A stretch of 41,036 nucleotides of DNA from Bacteroidales bacterium UBA6401 (GTDB lineage Bacteria > Bacteroidota > Bacteroidia > Bacteroidales > UBA932). The notes beneath the pieces were generated by a model. It saw only the letters and a program-made list of their open reading frames with translations, did not search any database and was not told the origin of the DNA. Location of the stretch: the NCBI GenBank assembly GCA_002438635.1, contig DJPX01000024.1:1-41036 (forward strand). Direction: 5' to 3'. Below, one piece after another: positions 1 through 6,992 of this stretch; within the stretch, counting starts at the first letter, position 1; the number at the start of each line of letters is the position of its first letter. The position numbers and the translations under genes were made by a program.

Positions 1-2
1 GG

Positions 3-848
3 GCTGAATATGGAAAGCAGTTGCTTGTTACCCTTGCAAAGGATTTGACGGCAAAGAATGGAAAGGGATTCAGCCGCTCCAATCTTGTGTATATGCGTAA
101 ATTTTACCTCGCGTTTCCAATTTGTGAGACGGTGTCTCACAAATTGACTTGGAGCCATTATTTTGAACTCTTGAAGTGTGAAAATTCACTTGAGATGCAG
201 TTTTACTACAATGAAGCTGTCAAGGAAGGATGGAAAGTCAGAGAACTTAAAAGACAGATGAAAAGCTGTCTGTTTCAACGCTTGGCATTGAGTACAGATA
301 AGGAAGGTGTTCTCACTTTAGCAAATGAAGGACATCAGGTGCAGACTCCCCAAGATATTATTCGTGATCCGTTTGTTCTCGAATTCACCGGCCTTCCAAA
401 GCAGAAGGTCTATAAAGAAAGCGACCTAGAAAAAGCTCTTAAGGATCATATGGAGCAGTTTCTTTTGGAAATGGGACGTGGGTTTGCATTTGTTGGCAGA
501 CAGTATGTTATGCAAATTGGGAGCCGTCAATTTAAAGTAGATCTGGTGTTCTACCACTGCATCTTGAAGTGTTATGTGCTGATTGATTTGAAGCGAGCAG
601 AGATAAAGCATGGTGATATCGGACAGATGAATCTCTATCTAAACTATTTCAAGACAGAGGTATGCCAGTCTGATGACAATCCTCCTGTCGGAATCGTTTT
701 GGGTGCAAGGAGAGATGAGCTCCTGATGGAATATGCTCTCGAAGGCATTACCAATCAATTATTTGTTGCTCGATATCAATTGTATTTGCCGAAACGGGAA
801 GAATTGCAGGCGCAACTCGACAAGTTACTTGATGAAACCGTGAGATAA
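3..848 (+). CDS. DUF1016/YhcG-type PD-(D/E)XK nuclease domain protein, 5' truncated by window edge
   Basis: The reading frame is open to the left edge (the residues AEYGKQ precede the first possible internal start at 21), so the N-terminus lies outside the window. The visible part begins in the N-terminal DUF1016 helical region (GFSRSNLVYMRKFYLAFP) and ends with the PD-(D/E)XK-like core, where FKVDLVF supplies the Asp and VLIDLKR the D-x-K pair. In this family such proteins often sit between hsdM and hsdS of type I restriction loci in Bacteroidota; the cellular role is not settled, with nuclease or accessory functions proposed. Here the stop is followed by hsdS after about 50 bp, so it fits the same operon. 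Family assignment is firm; the role in the restriction system is inference. Confidence 0.85.
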   Translation, partial: AEYGKQLLVTLAKDLTAKNGKGFSRSNLVYMRKFYLAFPICETVSHKLTWSHYFELLKCENSLEMQFYYNEAVKEGWKVRELKRQMKSCLFQRLALSTDKEGVLTLANEGHQVQTPQDIIRDPFVLEFTGLPKQKVYKESDLEKALKDHMEQFLLEMGRGFAFVGRQYVMQIGSRQFKVDLVFYHCILKCYVLIDLKRAEIKHGDIGQMNLYLNYFKTEVCQSDDNPPVGIVLGARRDELLMEYALEGITNQLFVARYQLYLPKREELQAQLDKLLDETVR

Positions 849-897
849 CCCCTATAGTGATGTGGGTTTGCAGACGCAAGCATTAAATATCAGGACA

Positions 898-2403
898 ATG
901 ACAGGAAAACAACTTAAAAACAGTATACTTCAATGGGCGATACAGGGAAAACTTGTACCGCAAGACCCGAATGACGAACCGGCATCAGTACTGCTGGAAA
1001 GAATCCGTGCGGAAAAGGCTCGGCTTGTCAAAGAGGGTAAGATCAAGAAAGACAAGAATGAATCTATAATCTTCCGAGGTGACGACAATTCCCATTATGA
1101 GAAGTTCCTCGCCACCGGGGAGGTGAAGTGCATCGACGACGAGATTCCGTTCGAGATTCCGGAGGGGTGGGAGTGGACGAGGTTGAAGAACATTGTTTTT
1201 AGTCATGGACAAAGAGTTCCATCGGCAAAATTTTCGTATATTGATATTGGTTCGATAGATAATACGAATCAATGTCTTAATACGTCCGAGAATATCATTG
1301 AACCTCAAAACGCCCCGTCCAGAGCGAGACGAATCGTAGAATCAGGAGATATTTTATACTCAACAGTCCGCCCATATCTACATAATATGTGCATTGTTGA
1401 AAAAAAATTCTCTTATACGCCTATAGCAAGTACAGGTCTTGCAGTTTTTTCGTGTCATACTGGAGTATGCAATAGATTCCTGTTTATATACTTACAGTCT
1501 CCTCAATTTGATTTATATGCAAATGATGGTGACAATGCAAAAGGAGTCGCATATCCTGCAATTAATGATGAAAAACTATATGCTGCTTTTGTCCCAGTGC
1601 CGCCTTTTTCTGAACAGCAAAGGATAATATCAAAGATACGGAACCTAAATTTCCCTGTTGATAGATATAGAAAAAGTCAAGAGGAGCTTGACCAATTGAA
1701 TAGCAATATCACTACTTTATTAAAGAAATCCATCCTCCAAGAAGCCATCCAAGGCCGTCTCGTTCCGCAGGACCCGTCCGACGAACCAGCCTCTGAACTG
1801 CTGAAACGCATTCGTGAAGAGAAACATAAACTCGTCAAGGAAGGCAAACTAAAGAAGAAGGACATCTCTGACTCAGTCATCTTCAAAGGTGACGATAACA
1901 GGCACTATGAGAAGATAGGCTCTGAGATGAATGAAATCGACATCGAATTGGCGTTTCCGAGAAGTTGGCAAATTTTACGTCTTGGTGATGTCTGCCGACT
2001 GATTGATGGAGAAAAGAAATACGGTAACTATCCTTGCCTTGGTGCGAAATTCCTTCGAGGTAAGACAACGGCAACAATGTTGAATGCCGGAAAATATGTA
2101 GGCATAGGTAGTAATATCATCCTGGTAGATGGAGAGAATTCCGGAGAGGTATTCTCCGTTCCGATGGAAGGATATATGGGAAGTACATTCAAGCAATTGT
2201 GGGTTTCTTCTGAGATGTATATCCCTTATGTGTTGAACTTTATTCGATTCTATAAAGACCAGCTTCGCAATTCTAAAAAAGGTGCGGCTATCCCGCACCT
2301 CAATAAAGATATATTCTACAATCTTGTCATCGGGATTCCGCCCTTTGATGAGCAGAAACGGATTGTAGGAAAGACTCAACAATTAATGAAGATGCTTGAA
2401 TAA
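898..2403 (+). CDS. hsdS: Type I restriction-modification specificity subunit S (active copy of an invertible pair)
   Basis: HsdS gives the DNA target specificity of a type I HsdR/HsdM/HsdS enzyme. This copy (501 aa from ATG 898) has an N-terminal conserved region, first target-recognition domain (TRD) opening with GWEWTRL and closing with VPPFSEQQRI, a central conserved region (residues about 260-340), and second TRD closing with IPPFDEQKRI. The N-terminal and central conserved regions are repeats of each other (AIQGKLVPQDPNDEPAS versus AIQGRLVPQDPSDEPAS). A GTG at 862 in the same frame would add 12 residues, but ATG 898 begins exactly at the conserved MTGKQLKNSIL segment, so I prefer it. 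It overlaps the end of the opposing hsdS by 21 bp. It is the expressed form because it alone has the N-terminal region and lies downstream of the DUF1016 gene. hsdM and hsdR are not in the window. Confidence 0.93.
   Translation: MTGKQLKNSILQWAIQGKLVPQDPNDEPASVLLERIRAEKARLVKEGKIKKDKNESIIFRGDDNSHYEKFLATGEVKCIDDEIPFEIPEGWEWTRLKNIVFSHGQRVPSAKFSYIDIGSIDNTNQCLNTSENIIEPQNAPSRARRIVESGDILYSTVRPYLHNMCIVEKKFSYTPIASTGLAVFSCHTGVCNRFLFIYLQSPQFDLYANDGDNAKGVAYPAINDEKLYAAFVPVPPFSEQQRIISKIRNLNFPVDRYRKSQEELDQLNSNITTLLKKSILQEAIQGRLVPQDPSDEPASELLKRIREEKHKLVKEGKLKKKDISDSVIFKGDDNRHYEKIGSEMNEIDIELAFPRSWQILRLGDVCRLIDGEKKYGNYPCLGAKFLRGKTTATMLNAGKYVGIGSNIILVDGENSGEVFSVPMEGYMGSTFKQLWVSSEMYIPYVLNFIRFYKDQLRNSKKGAAIPHLNKDIFYNLVIGIPPFDEQKRIVGKTQQLMKMLE
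1089..1182 (+). repeat. Inverted repeat IR1, left arm (94 bp, perfect)
   Basis: Positions 1089-1182 are identical, base for base, to the reverse complement of 3676-3769. The repeat is visibly richer in G+C than the surrounding DNA and encodes SHYEKFLATGEVK through GWEWTR, just before the first TRD. Identity stops sharply where the TRDs begin. Recombination between the arms would invert 1089-3769 (about 2.7 kb) and swap both TRDs. Confidence 0.95.
1675..1919 (+). repeat. Inverted repeat IR2, left arm (245 bp, about 89% identical)
   Basis: Positions 1675-1919 align without gaps to the reverse complement of 2942-3186; I count 28 mismatches in 245 bp. The 3' part is a perfect 48-bp block (1843-1890), then one mismatch, then 28 more identical bases. 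It encodes the central conserved region of HsdS. Crossover here would exchange only the second TRD. Confidence 0.92.
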
Positions 2404-3774
2404 TCGCTCAAGTCGTTCCCCCATTCGAACTTGTTCATTTATCGGAGGAAGAGGTATCAATAATTTCTTTAGATTATTAACGCTTACTCCTCCGATAATA
2501 CCCGTGATATTCCCGAAGAAACATACAAAGAATGATGGTGATTGTAAATAAAAATAGATGAATTTGGCTAATGTATCAGCGTATGGGTTTAAACAACAAA
2601 GCTTGTTGCCAAAACAAATTTTTTGTGATGTGAGAGCAATCTTTTTCCCTGCGCTGCCACCCTCGATGCACATCAAGATTGAATTTTCAGGCGCAATCTT
2701 AAACTCAGATATGTAATCGCTCGGTATGGATATTCCATTGCAATAATTAATTCTATTATCAAATCCGACATCTTTAGTTCCTATATATTCCATACCATTA
2801 ACACACGTATATTTTGTGCGTTTCTCTGTATCGCTTATGCTGTTCCCCGTAAACATATTGGCAATATGACCCAAACGTGTCCATTGCCAAGAATCTGGAA
2901 TATTAAATGGGATATCTTCGCTTATATCAATGATTTGACCACCTATCTTCTCATAGTGCCTGTTATCGTAACCTTTGAAGATGACTGAGTCAGAGATGTC
3001 CTTCTTCTTTAGTTTGCCCTCCTTGACGAGACGGAGTTTTTCTTCACGGATGCGTCTCAGAAGTTCAGAGGCTGGTTCGTCGGACGGGTCCTGAGGAACT
3101 AGCTTGCCCTGGATGGCCTCCTGGAGGATGGATTTCTTTAATAATACAGAGATGTTAGTATTCAATTGGTCAAGTTCTTCTTGACTATTTCTGTATCGTA
3201 GGATAAAAGGAACAAGTTTTTGATACTGAAAAATAATTCTGAATTGTTGATGATAAGGTGGAACAGGAATCAGGAAATTATAAATATCCCCCATTGATAT
3301 ATTATCGTTTGTAGAGTTCTTCTTATCATTTACAACATCTTGTATTAGAGGCGACTTTATAACAATATCAAGATAATCAGTGTTCAAATAACCACATCTG
3401 ATTGCCGCAACTCGCTGGTTAAGTAGAAGTTCCTCTGGAATATTTGTAACATACATTGACTTGCCTACCGTACCGCCAGTCATAGCTATCAGTATATCTC
3501 CTCTTTGAACAAAAAAAGAATCAGGCACACTTACTCCACAATATCTAACTACATTTTTATTGACAAAGCCATTTTCGCTTATGTCTGAGATTCTAATAAC
3601 ACGTGTACCATAAGTTCCTTTTAAAGACTCACTTTTAAAGGCATAGCCACCTATTAATTCTGCGACATCTCCCAGCCTCGTCCACTCCCACCCCTCCGGA
3701 ATCTCGAACGGAATCTCGTCGTCGATGCACTTCACCTCCCCGGTGGCGAGGAACTTCTCATAATGGGAACTCAA
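2383..3774 (-). CDS. hsdS: Silent inverted HsdS cassette lacking its own start
   Basis: This frame encodes two further TRDs: the first from GWEWTRLGDVAELI to PVPPYHQQFRI, the second from SWQWTRLGHIANMF to PLPPINEQVRM, joined by a central region almost the same as in the plus-strand hsdS. It begins abruptly at the shared repeat (HYEKFLATGEV) and lacks the N-terminal about 64 residues of a normal HsdS; the only upstream initiator is a TTG at 3774 with no promoter box seen. I infer that it is a silent store of alternative TRDs, expressed only after site-specific inversion puts it behind the N-terminal part at 898-1088. The frame is preserved across both repeat pairs (TCC-CAT-TAT in both copies), which supports exchange. 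It could be annotated as a truncated CDS. Confidence 0.88.
   Translation of the reverse strand: MSSHYEKFLATGEVKCIDDEIPFEIPEGWEWTRLGDVAELIGGYAFKSESLKGTYGTRVIRISDISENGFVNKNVVRYCGVSVPDSFFVQRGDILIAMTGGTVGKSMYVTNIPEELLLNQRVAAIRCGYLNTDYLDIVIKSPLIQDVVNDKKNSTNDNISMGDIYNFLIPVPPYHQQFRIIFQYQKLVPFILRYRNSQEELDQLNTNISVLLKKSILQEAIQGKLVPQDPSDEPASELLRRIREEKLRLVKEGKLKKKDISDSVIFKGYDNRHYEKIGGQIIDISEDIPFNIPDSWQWTRLGHIANMFTGNSISDTEKRTKYTCVNGMEYIGTKDVGFDNRINYCNGISIPSDYISEFKIAPENSILMCIEGGSAGKKIALTSQKICFGNKLCCLNPYADTLAKFIYFYLQSPSFFVCFFGNITGIIGGVSVNNLKKLLIPLPPINEQVRMGERLERLFKHLH
2942..3186 (-). repeat. Inverted repeat IR2, right arm (245 bp, about 89% identical)
   Basis: Partner of 1675-1919 within the silent hsdS. 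The perfect core lies at 2971-3018. The reading frame is the same in both arms (DISDSVIFKG), so an inversion between them keeps HsdS in frame. Confidence 0.92.
3676..3769 (-). repeat. Inverted repeat IR1, right arm (94 bp, perfect)
   Basis: Partner of 1089-1182, identical over 94 bp in inverted orientation. It forms the 5' limit of the silent hsdS cassette and lies 59 bp before the recombinase gene. The base before the repeat differs between arms (a at 1088, g in the complementary position 3770), so the repeat is exactly bounded. Confidence 0.95.
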
Positions 3775-3792
3775 AGAACTTGACGGAACATT

Positions 3793-3821
3793 ATTATTAG
3801 TGCGAATAATTCACTAATAAT
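3793..3821. promoter_or_regulatory. 29-bp dyad (10-bp arms) just before the recombinase gene
   Basis: ATTATTAGTG (3793-3802) and CACTAATAAT (3812-3821) are perfect inverted copies around a 9-base centre. The dyad ends 7 bp before the recombinase start codon and lies outside the invertible segment. It may be an operator for the recombinase gene, a binding site for recombinase or host factor, or a hairpin that isolates the two transcription units; no T-run follows on either strand, so a classical terminator is less likely. Confidence 0.6.
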
Positions 3822-3828
3822 TCGTAAA

Positions 3829-4629
3829 ATGGAAAAATTTGAAATGTACTTGCGCCAGGATAATATGGCGGAAAACACAATTGCGGCATACAGATATGCT
3901 GTCAATGATTTCAGTTCCAAGTATAAGGAGCTGACAAAAAAGAATCTGCTCCTCTATAAGGCTTACTTACTTGAGACATTCAAACCAAAGACGGTCAACC
4001 TCCGTATTCAGTCCCTCAACAAATATCTGGATTATCTCGGAAAACCACGTTTGCGTCTGAAATCAGTAAAAGTACAGCAAAAATCTTATCTTGAGAATGT
4101 GATCAGCAATGCCGACTATGTGTTCCTGAAAAACAAATTGAAAGAAGACGGCAACAATGAATGGTATTTTGTCGTCCGGTATCTGGCTGCGACAGGAGCC
4201 CGTGTGAGCGAACTGATACAGATTAAGATCGAACACGTCAATGTCGGTTACTTTGACATATACACGAAAGGTGGAAAAGTCCGGAGACTGTTTATCCCAA
4301 AGACCCTGATACAAGAAACGAAGACGTGGATAAAAGAGGCAGGCAGAGAAACTGGCTATCTGTTCCTCAACAGATTCGGGGAACGCATAACGACGAGGGG
4401 CATTGCGCAGCAGTTGAAAAACTATGCAGTCAAGTATAAGCTCAACCCCAAAGTTGTTTATCCTCACTCATTCCGTCATAGGTTTGCAAAGAATTTTCTA
4501 GAAAAATATAACGACATTGCACTTTTGGCGGATCTGATGGGGCACGAAAGCATCGAAACCACAAGGATATATTTACGAAGAACATCCAGCGAACAGCAAC
4601 AAATCGTTGACAATGTGATTACTTGGTAG
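3829..4629 (+). CDS. Tyrosine recombinase (predicted hsdS invertase)
   Basis: A 266-aa site-specific tyrosine recombinase. The N-terminal SAM-like core-binding domain covers about residues 1-75 (MAENTIAAYRYAVNDF). The catalytic domain carries the whole active-site set: Arg125 in TGARVSEL, Lys147 in YTKGGK, His213-x-x-Arg216 in PHSFRHRF, His239 in LMGHES and nucleophile Tyr248 in TTRIYLR. It starts at ATG 3829, immediately beside the silent hsdS and pointing away from it, outside the invertible DNA, so its own orientation never changes. In Bacteroidota and Firmicutes, recombinases so placed catalyse hsdS shuffling; by that analogy it is the likely enzyme acting on IR1 and IR2. The enzyme class is seen directly; the substrate is inference. 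Confidence 0.92.
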   Translation: MEKFEMYLRQDNMAENTIAAYRYAVNDFSSKYKELTKKNLLLYKAYLLETFKPKTVNLRIQSLNKYLDYLGKPRLRLKSVKVQQKSYLENVISNADYVFLKNKLKEDGNNEWYFVVRYLAATGARVSELIQIKIEHVNVGYFDIYTKGGKVRRLFIPKTLIQETKTWIKEAGRETGYLFLNRFGERITTRGIAQQLKNYAVKYKLNPKVVYPHSFRHRFAKNFLEKYNDIALLADLMGHESIETTRIYLRRTSSEQQQIVDNVITW

Positions 4630-4689
4630 AATCGTATAGTAAGATAGTTAGATTCTATTATGAAATTGAATGTATTGTGTTGATGTATT

Positions 4690-5015
4690 TCGCTAAAAAC
4701 GAATGACAAAATGACACTACATATAACTAAGGTTAATCTTACGAGAGATTCGTATGGGATCAGTTTAAGTCGTTCTTTTAGGTTTATCCCTATGGAGCCA
4801 CCTGTAGAGTGAAAAAAGGAGCCATGAGGGAGATAGTCTAAAATAGTCGCGCCACAATTGGTCATGGCCGCTGCCCATACGGAGCTAACTCCAGCTGCAA
4901 GAATGGTTTGTGCAAATGTGGCAGAGGCTATGGCAGCTCCGGCTGTGGTACTTGCTGACGCGGCGCTCATTAAGATAGAAGAGACGGGGCCATGAGATTG
5001 GCTCAATTTTCTCAC
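4690..5015 (-). pseudogene. GntP-like permease, C-terminal remnant
   Basis: An open frame on the minus strand holds a stretch typical of GntP/H+-gluconate-type permeases of Bacteroidota: SHGPVSSILMSAASASTTAG, then the small-residue-rich segment AAIASATFAQTILAAGV, then LDYLPHGSFFHSTGG and INLKERLKLIPYESLV followed by a hydrophobic stretch. Whole permeases have over 400 residues; only about 110 are recognisable, and the frame runs on into antisense of the recombinase gene with no family resemblance. I therefore call it a decayed 3' fragment. The family call comes from memory of the motifs. Confidence 0.5.
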
Positions 5016-5173
5016 CCTGAGAGAAGTCCTATAGCGGCTCATGTGCAATAATATGTGTTTAAGTAGTTAAAGATTTCTTTGCACTGACCAAATACAGAAC
5101 GGAAATTTGTTGAACCTGAAAAACACCTTTTAAGTCAATATGCCATGTAGGGGCTTCTATTAAGGGTGGCAGG

Positions 5174-5204
5174 TAAAGGTGAACATTTTTTGCGATCACC
5201 TTTA
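5174..5204. repeat. Short inverted repeat in non-coding DNA
   Basis: TAAAGGTGA (5174-5182) and TCACCTTTA (5196-5204) form a 9-bp perfect stem with a 13-base loop. A third copy of the TAAAGGTGA word occurs near 5247-5256. No function can be assigned; it lies between two decayed genes, and I see no gene from 5049 to 5330. Confidence 0.35.
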
Positions 5205-5330
5205 GACCTTACCCCTTCTGGAAGTGTGTAGAATGAGGGTTTCGACTAAAGGTGAATTTCGCTTTAGGATGAGAATCCCTGATCCACTCCAAGTGGTCGA
5301 GCAGACCATCCATATAGAAATTTTTGAAGC

Positions 5331-5441
5331 AACAGATTGACGAATACCTCTGCTGAATCATTCAACTCCTAGATTAAGAACTTTAGAGCTCAACTCAGAG
5401 GTGTTTCTGATGTCACATATTTAGGCTTTAGAATATTTATG
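5331..5441 (+). pseudogene. ISAon1/ISL3-like transposase, C-terminal remnant with internal stop
   Basis: In one frame the bases read NRLTNTSAESFNS, a TAG stop at 5370-5372, then IKNFRAQLRGVSDV and a short hydrophobic tail. This matches the C-terminal end of ISAon1-type (ISL3-like DDE) transposases of Bacteroidota, which carry a STNASAESFNAKIK-like motif followed by FRA-x-(F/L)RGV. The stop is a single change from a Lys codon (AAG to TAG). A second stop lies directly upstream at 5325-5327. The rest of the transposase and its terminal repeats are not recognisable. Confidence 0.6.
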
Positions 5442-5514
5442 CCTAAACACATGCTTTTCCCCCTGACCCGAAAAAAGGACTCTCGAATTTGCACCTTCAA
5501 CAATTATTCTTACT

Positions 5515-5836
5515 TTCGTGGAGACAGCGCGATTCACAAAGACCCTATCACAGTGTGAAAGCAATATTGACTATTTGCTGTATTGGTTTTTAAACGGATG
5601 GAAGTACGATAAAAATGGAATTCCTGAAGTGTTTAAAGATATTCCTATTACAAGATATTCCTATTACAGAGAAATTGAGCAGGGCCTGTGAAATCGCTGC
5701 TTTTAGTCCATCGAAACGAACTGTTTATAATAAATTTATGATGACAGTAATAGATATATTCAATCAACTCCATTACGCTAAGAAAGATGGATTTGCTGAA
5801 GGTCTTGCGGAGGGTGAAAAATTAGAAATAAAGTGA
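5515..5836 (+). pseudogene. Rpn/PD-(D/E)XK-transposase family protein, C-terminal remnant with frameshift
   Basis: Two frames together give the C-terminal part of an Rpn-type (recombination-promoting nuclease, PD-(D/E)XK transposase) protein. Up to 5652 one frame reads FVETARFTKTLSQCESNIDY then GIPEVFKDIPIT; the following part, in the next frame, reads EKLSRACEIAAFSPS and ends in FAEGLAEGEKLEIK, the repeated EG tail usual in this family. The break is a direct 16-bp tandem duplication (5637-5652 and 5653-5668), which shifts the frame by one. Removing one copy restores a continuous reading. The ATG at 5615 therefore marks no real gene. The N-terminal nuclease core is missing. Confidence 0.7.
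5637..5668 (+). repeat. 16-bp tandem duplication causing a frameshift
   Basis: AGATATTCCTATTACA occurs twice in direct contact, at 5637-5652 and 5653-5668. Sixteen is not a multiple of three, and the protein reading DIPIT is repeated in two frames. It looks like a slippage or short-duplication mutation in the Rpn-type remnant. Confidence 0.9.
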
Positions 5837-5888
5837 CTGTGAAAAATTACTTTCTTAAGGTCAAAGTGCAGTTTCGAAAGTTCAATAG

Positions 5889-5909
5889 ATGTCACATTTA
5901 ATGTGACAT
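5889..5909. promoter_or_regulatory. 21-bp palindrome at the end of the AlkZ-related operon
   Basis: ATGTCACATT and AATGTGACAT are perfect inverted arms around a single T. The palindrome lies 5 bp past the stop codon of the minus-strand AlkZ-related gene. There is no T-run beyond it, so it may be a stabilising 3' hairpin, a weak terminator or a protein-binding site. Confidence 0.45.
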
Positions 5910-5914
5910 TGTCA

Positions 5915-6718
5915 TTATATCACCTTTTCCAAAGTATCTTTATTATCAGGAAAGAAATTTAGAAGATGCTCGATGATAAGGCTTTTCGACTCCTGCGGAG
6001 AGCAATTAGGTACATTATCGCATTCCGTCTCTTTAATATACTTTGTCCAAAAAAAGTTTTCCCTGCTGCTTTCTCCTTCCAACTCCCCGAAAAAAGCATC
6101 CGGAGTGGTTATAGAACTACGTTGCCATCCAGTATATTCAAGAGAGGCCCCTCTATATACTCGTGTGAAATCTCCTATGATAGTCCACGTCCCCATATCA
6201 AGAAACTGCATTACAGAGTCCATAACACTCTTTTTAACGGCAGGTCTAAGTTCCGTAGTGTATTTACCACCTAATGCCTTTATTTGAGAATCAGTTATTC
6301 TGCTCCCACATATTCTTCTTAATTCAGACATTTCCAATGATCCATTTTTACGAATGGCATTAAGAGCGATAGGGGACAGATACTTAAGAAGTTTATCCTT
6401 TGTGTTTTTTATTGGAAACCTTTCCCCAAGTGCAACTCTAAATCGCGCTTCAGATCTTCGCCAATTCATCAAGTGATGATACCACTCTATAGTAGCGAAA
6501 GCGGCTTTGTATGATAGAAATTTGCCATAGGCAATGTCTCCTTGTTGTAGTGCGTCTATTTTCCAATCCCAAGGGCCAAGCTCGTCAGATGAGTAGAACC
6601 AACAGTTAGGATCAGTCAATTCCTCGATCGACCACCCAGGAACACTACTCTTGAAAAAAGGAATGATTCCGAAATGGCGGATCACTTGGGTCATTTTTTG
6701 TGAAGAATCGATAAGCAT
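5915..6718 (-). CDS. AlkZ-related (YcaQ-like) protein
   Basis: A 267-aa protein resembling the AlkZ-related group, distant relatives of the HTH_42/AlkZ DNA glycosylases that unhook damaged bases or crosslinks. The N-terminal part has GIIPFFKSSVPGWSIEEL and GPWDWKIDALQQGDIAYGKF, then the aromatic patch IEWYHHLMNWRR. A helix-rich middle part (ELRRICGSRITDSQIKALGG, about residues 130-150) could be a winged-helix unit. Known AlkZ enzymes are longer, and I cannot point to their catalytic Q-x-(Q/D) motif with confidence, so DNA repair activity is not shown. It begins one base after the stop of the upstream small membrane protein gene, so the two are co-transcribed. I recognise the group moderately well; the function is inference. 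Confidence 0.5.
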   Translation of the reverse strand: MLIDSSQKMTQVIRHFGIIPFFKSSVPGWSIEELTDPNCWFYSSDELGPWDWKIDALQQGDIAYGKFLSYKAAFATIEWYHHLMNWRRSEARFRVALGERFPIKNTKDKLLKYLSPIALNAIRKNGSLEMSELRRICGSRITDSQIKALGGKYTTELRPAVKKSVMDSVMQFLDMGTWTIIGDFTRVYRGASLEYTGWQRSSITTPDAFFGELEGESSRENFFWTKYIKETECDNVPNCSPQESKSLIIEHLLNFFPDNKDTLEKVI

Positions 6719-6719
6719 T

Positions 6720-6956
6720 TTACTTTGTGCAAGCGCCTTTTCTTTTCTTGATCATTTTCACCACTATTTCCACTATAATGACAACTAAGCAGAATCCATT
6801 ACTAGCAATAAGTGGAGTGTTATGGTTCAATATGCCATTAACGAGCCAGCACAAGTTACCTACACTGACAAGGTATTTTACCGCATCCGGGTGCTTGGCA
6901 AGCATCCCAGCGCCTCTAAAGATGGTGGCTATCCAGCCGATGATGTCTGCTATCAT
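6720..6956 (-). CDS. Small membrane protein (YgjV/SemiSWEET-like)
   Basis: A 78-aa protein with about three hydrophobic helices (IADIIGWIATIFRGAGML, VGNLCWLVNGILN, IASNGFCLVVIIVEIVVKMI) and a Lys-rich C-terminus. Length and the N-W-G pattern recall half-transporters of the SemiSWEET/PQ-loop type and the YgjV group, but no decisive motif is present. It lies between the DUF389 gene (36 bp upstream) and the AlkZ-related gene (1 bp downstream) on the same strand, which argues for a three-gene operon. Substrate unknown. Confidence 0.6.
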   Translation of the reverse strand: MIADIIGWIATIFRGAGMLAKHPDAVKYLVSVGNLCWLVNGILNHNTPLIASNGFCLVVIIVEIVVKMIKKRKGACTK

Positions 6957-6992
6957 ATTATGTGTGTAATTTTTGTGATAAATCCAATTGAA

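Noticed and set aside
862..897. GTG 862 as the hsdS start
   Set aside because: The added residues precede the conserved N-terminus, which begins at ATG 898.
4476..5048. 190-aa minus-strand frame as an intact membrane protein
   Set aside because: It overlaps the recombinase gene by 150 bp and only the middle part resembles GntP-type permeases; it fits a decayed fragment.
5615..5836. 73-aa frame starting at ATG 5615 as an independent gene
   Set aside because: The first residues are a frameshifted reading of GIPEVFKDIPIT; the frame is explained by the 16-bp duplication in an Rpn-type remnant.
5889..5909. CRP/FNR-type binding site
   Set aside because: It looks like TGTGA/TCACA half-sites, but they are in inverted order to the CRP consensus and lie at a gene end rather than before a gene.
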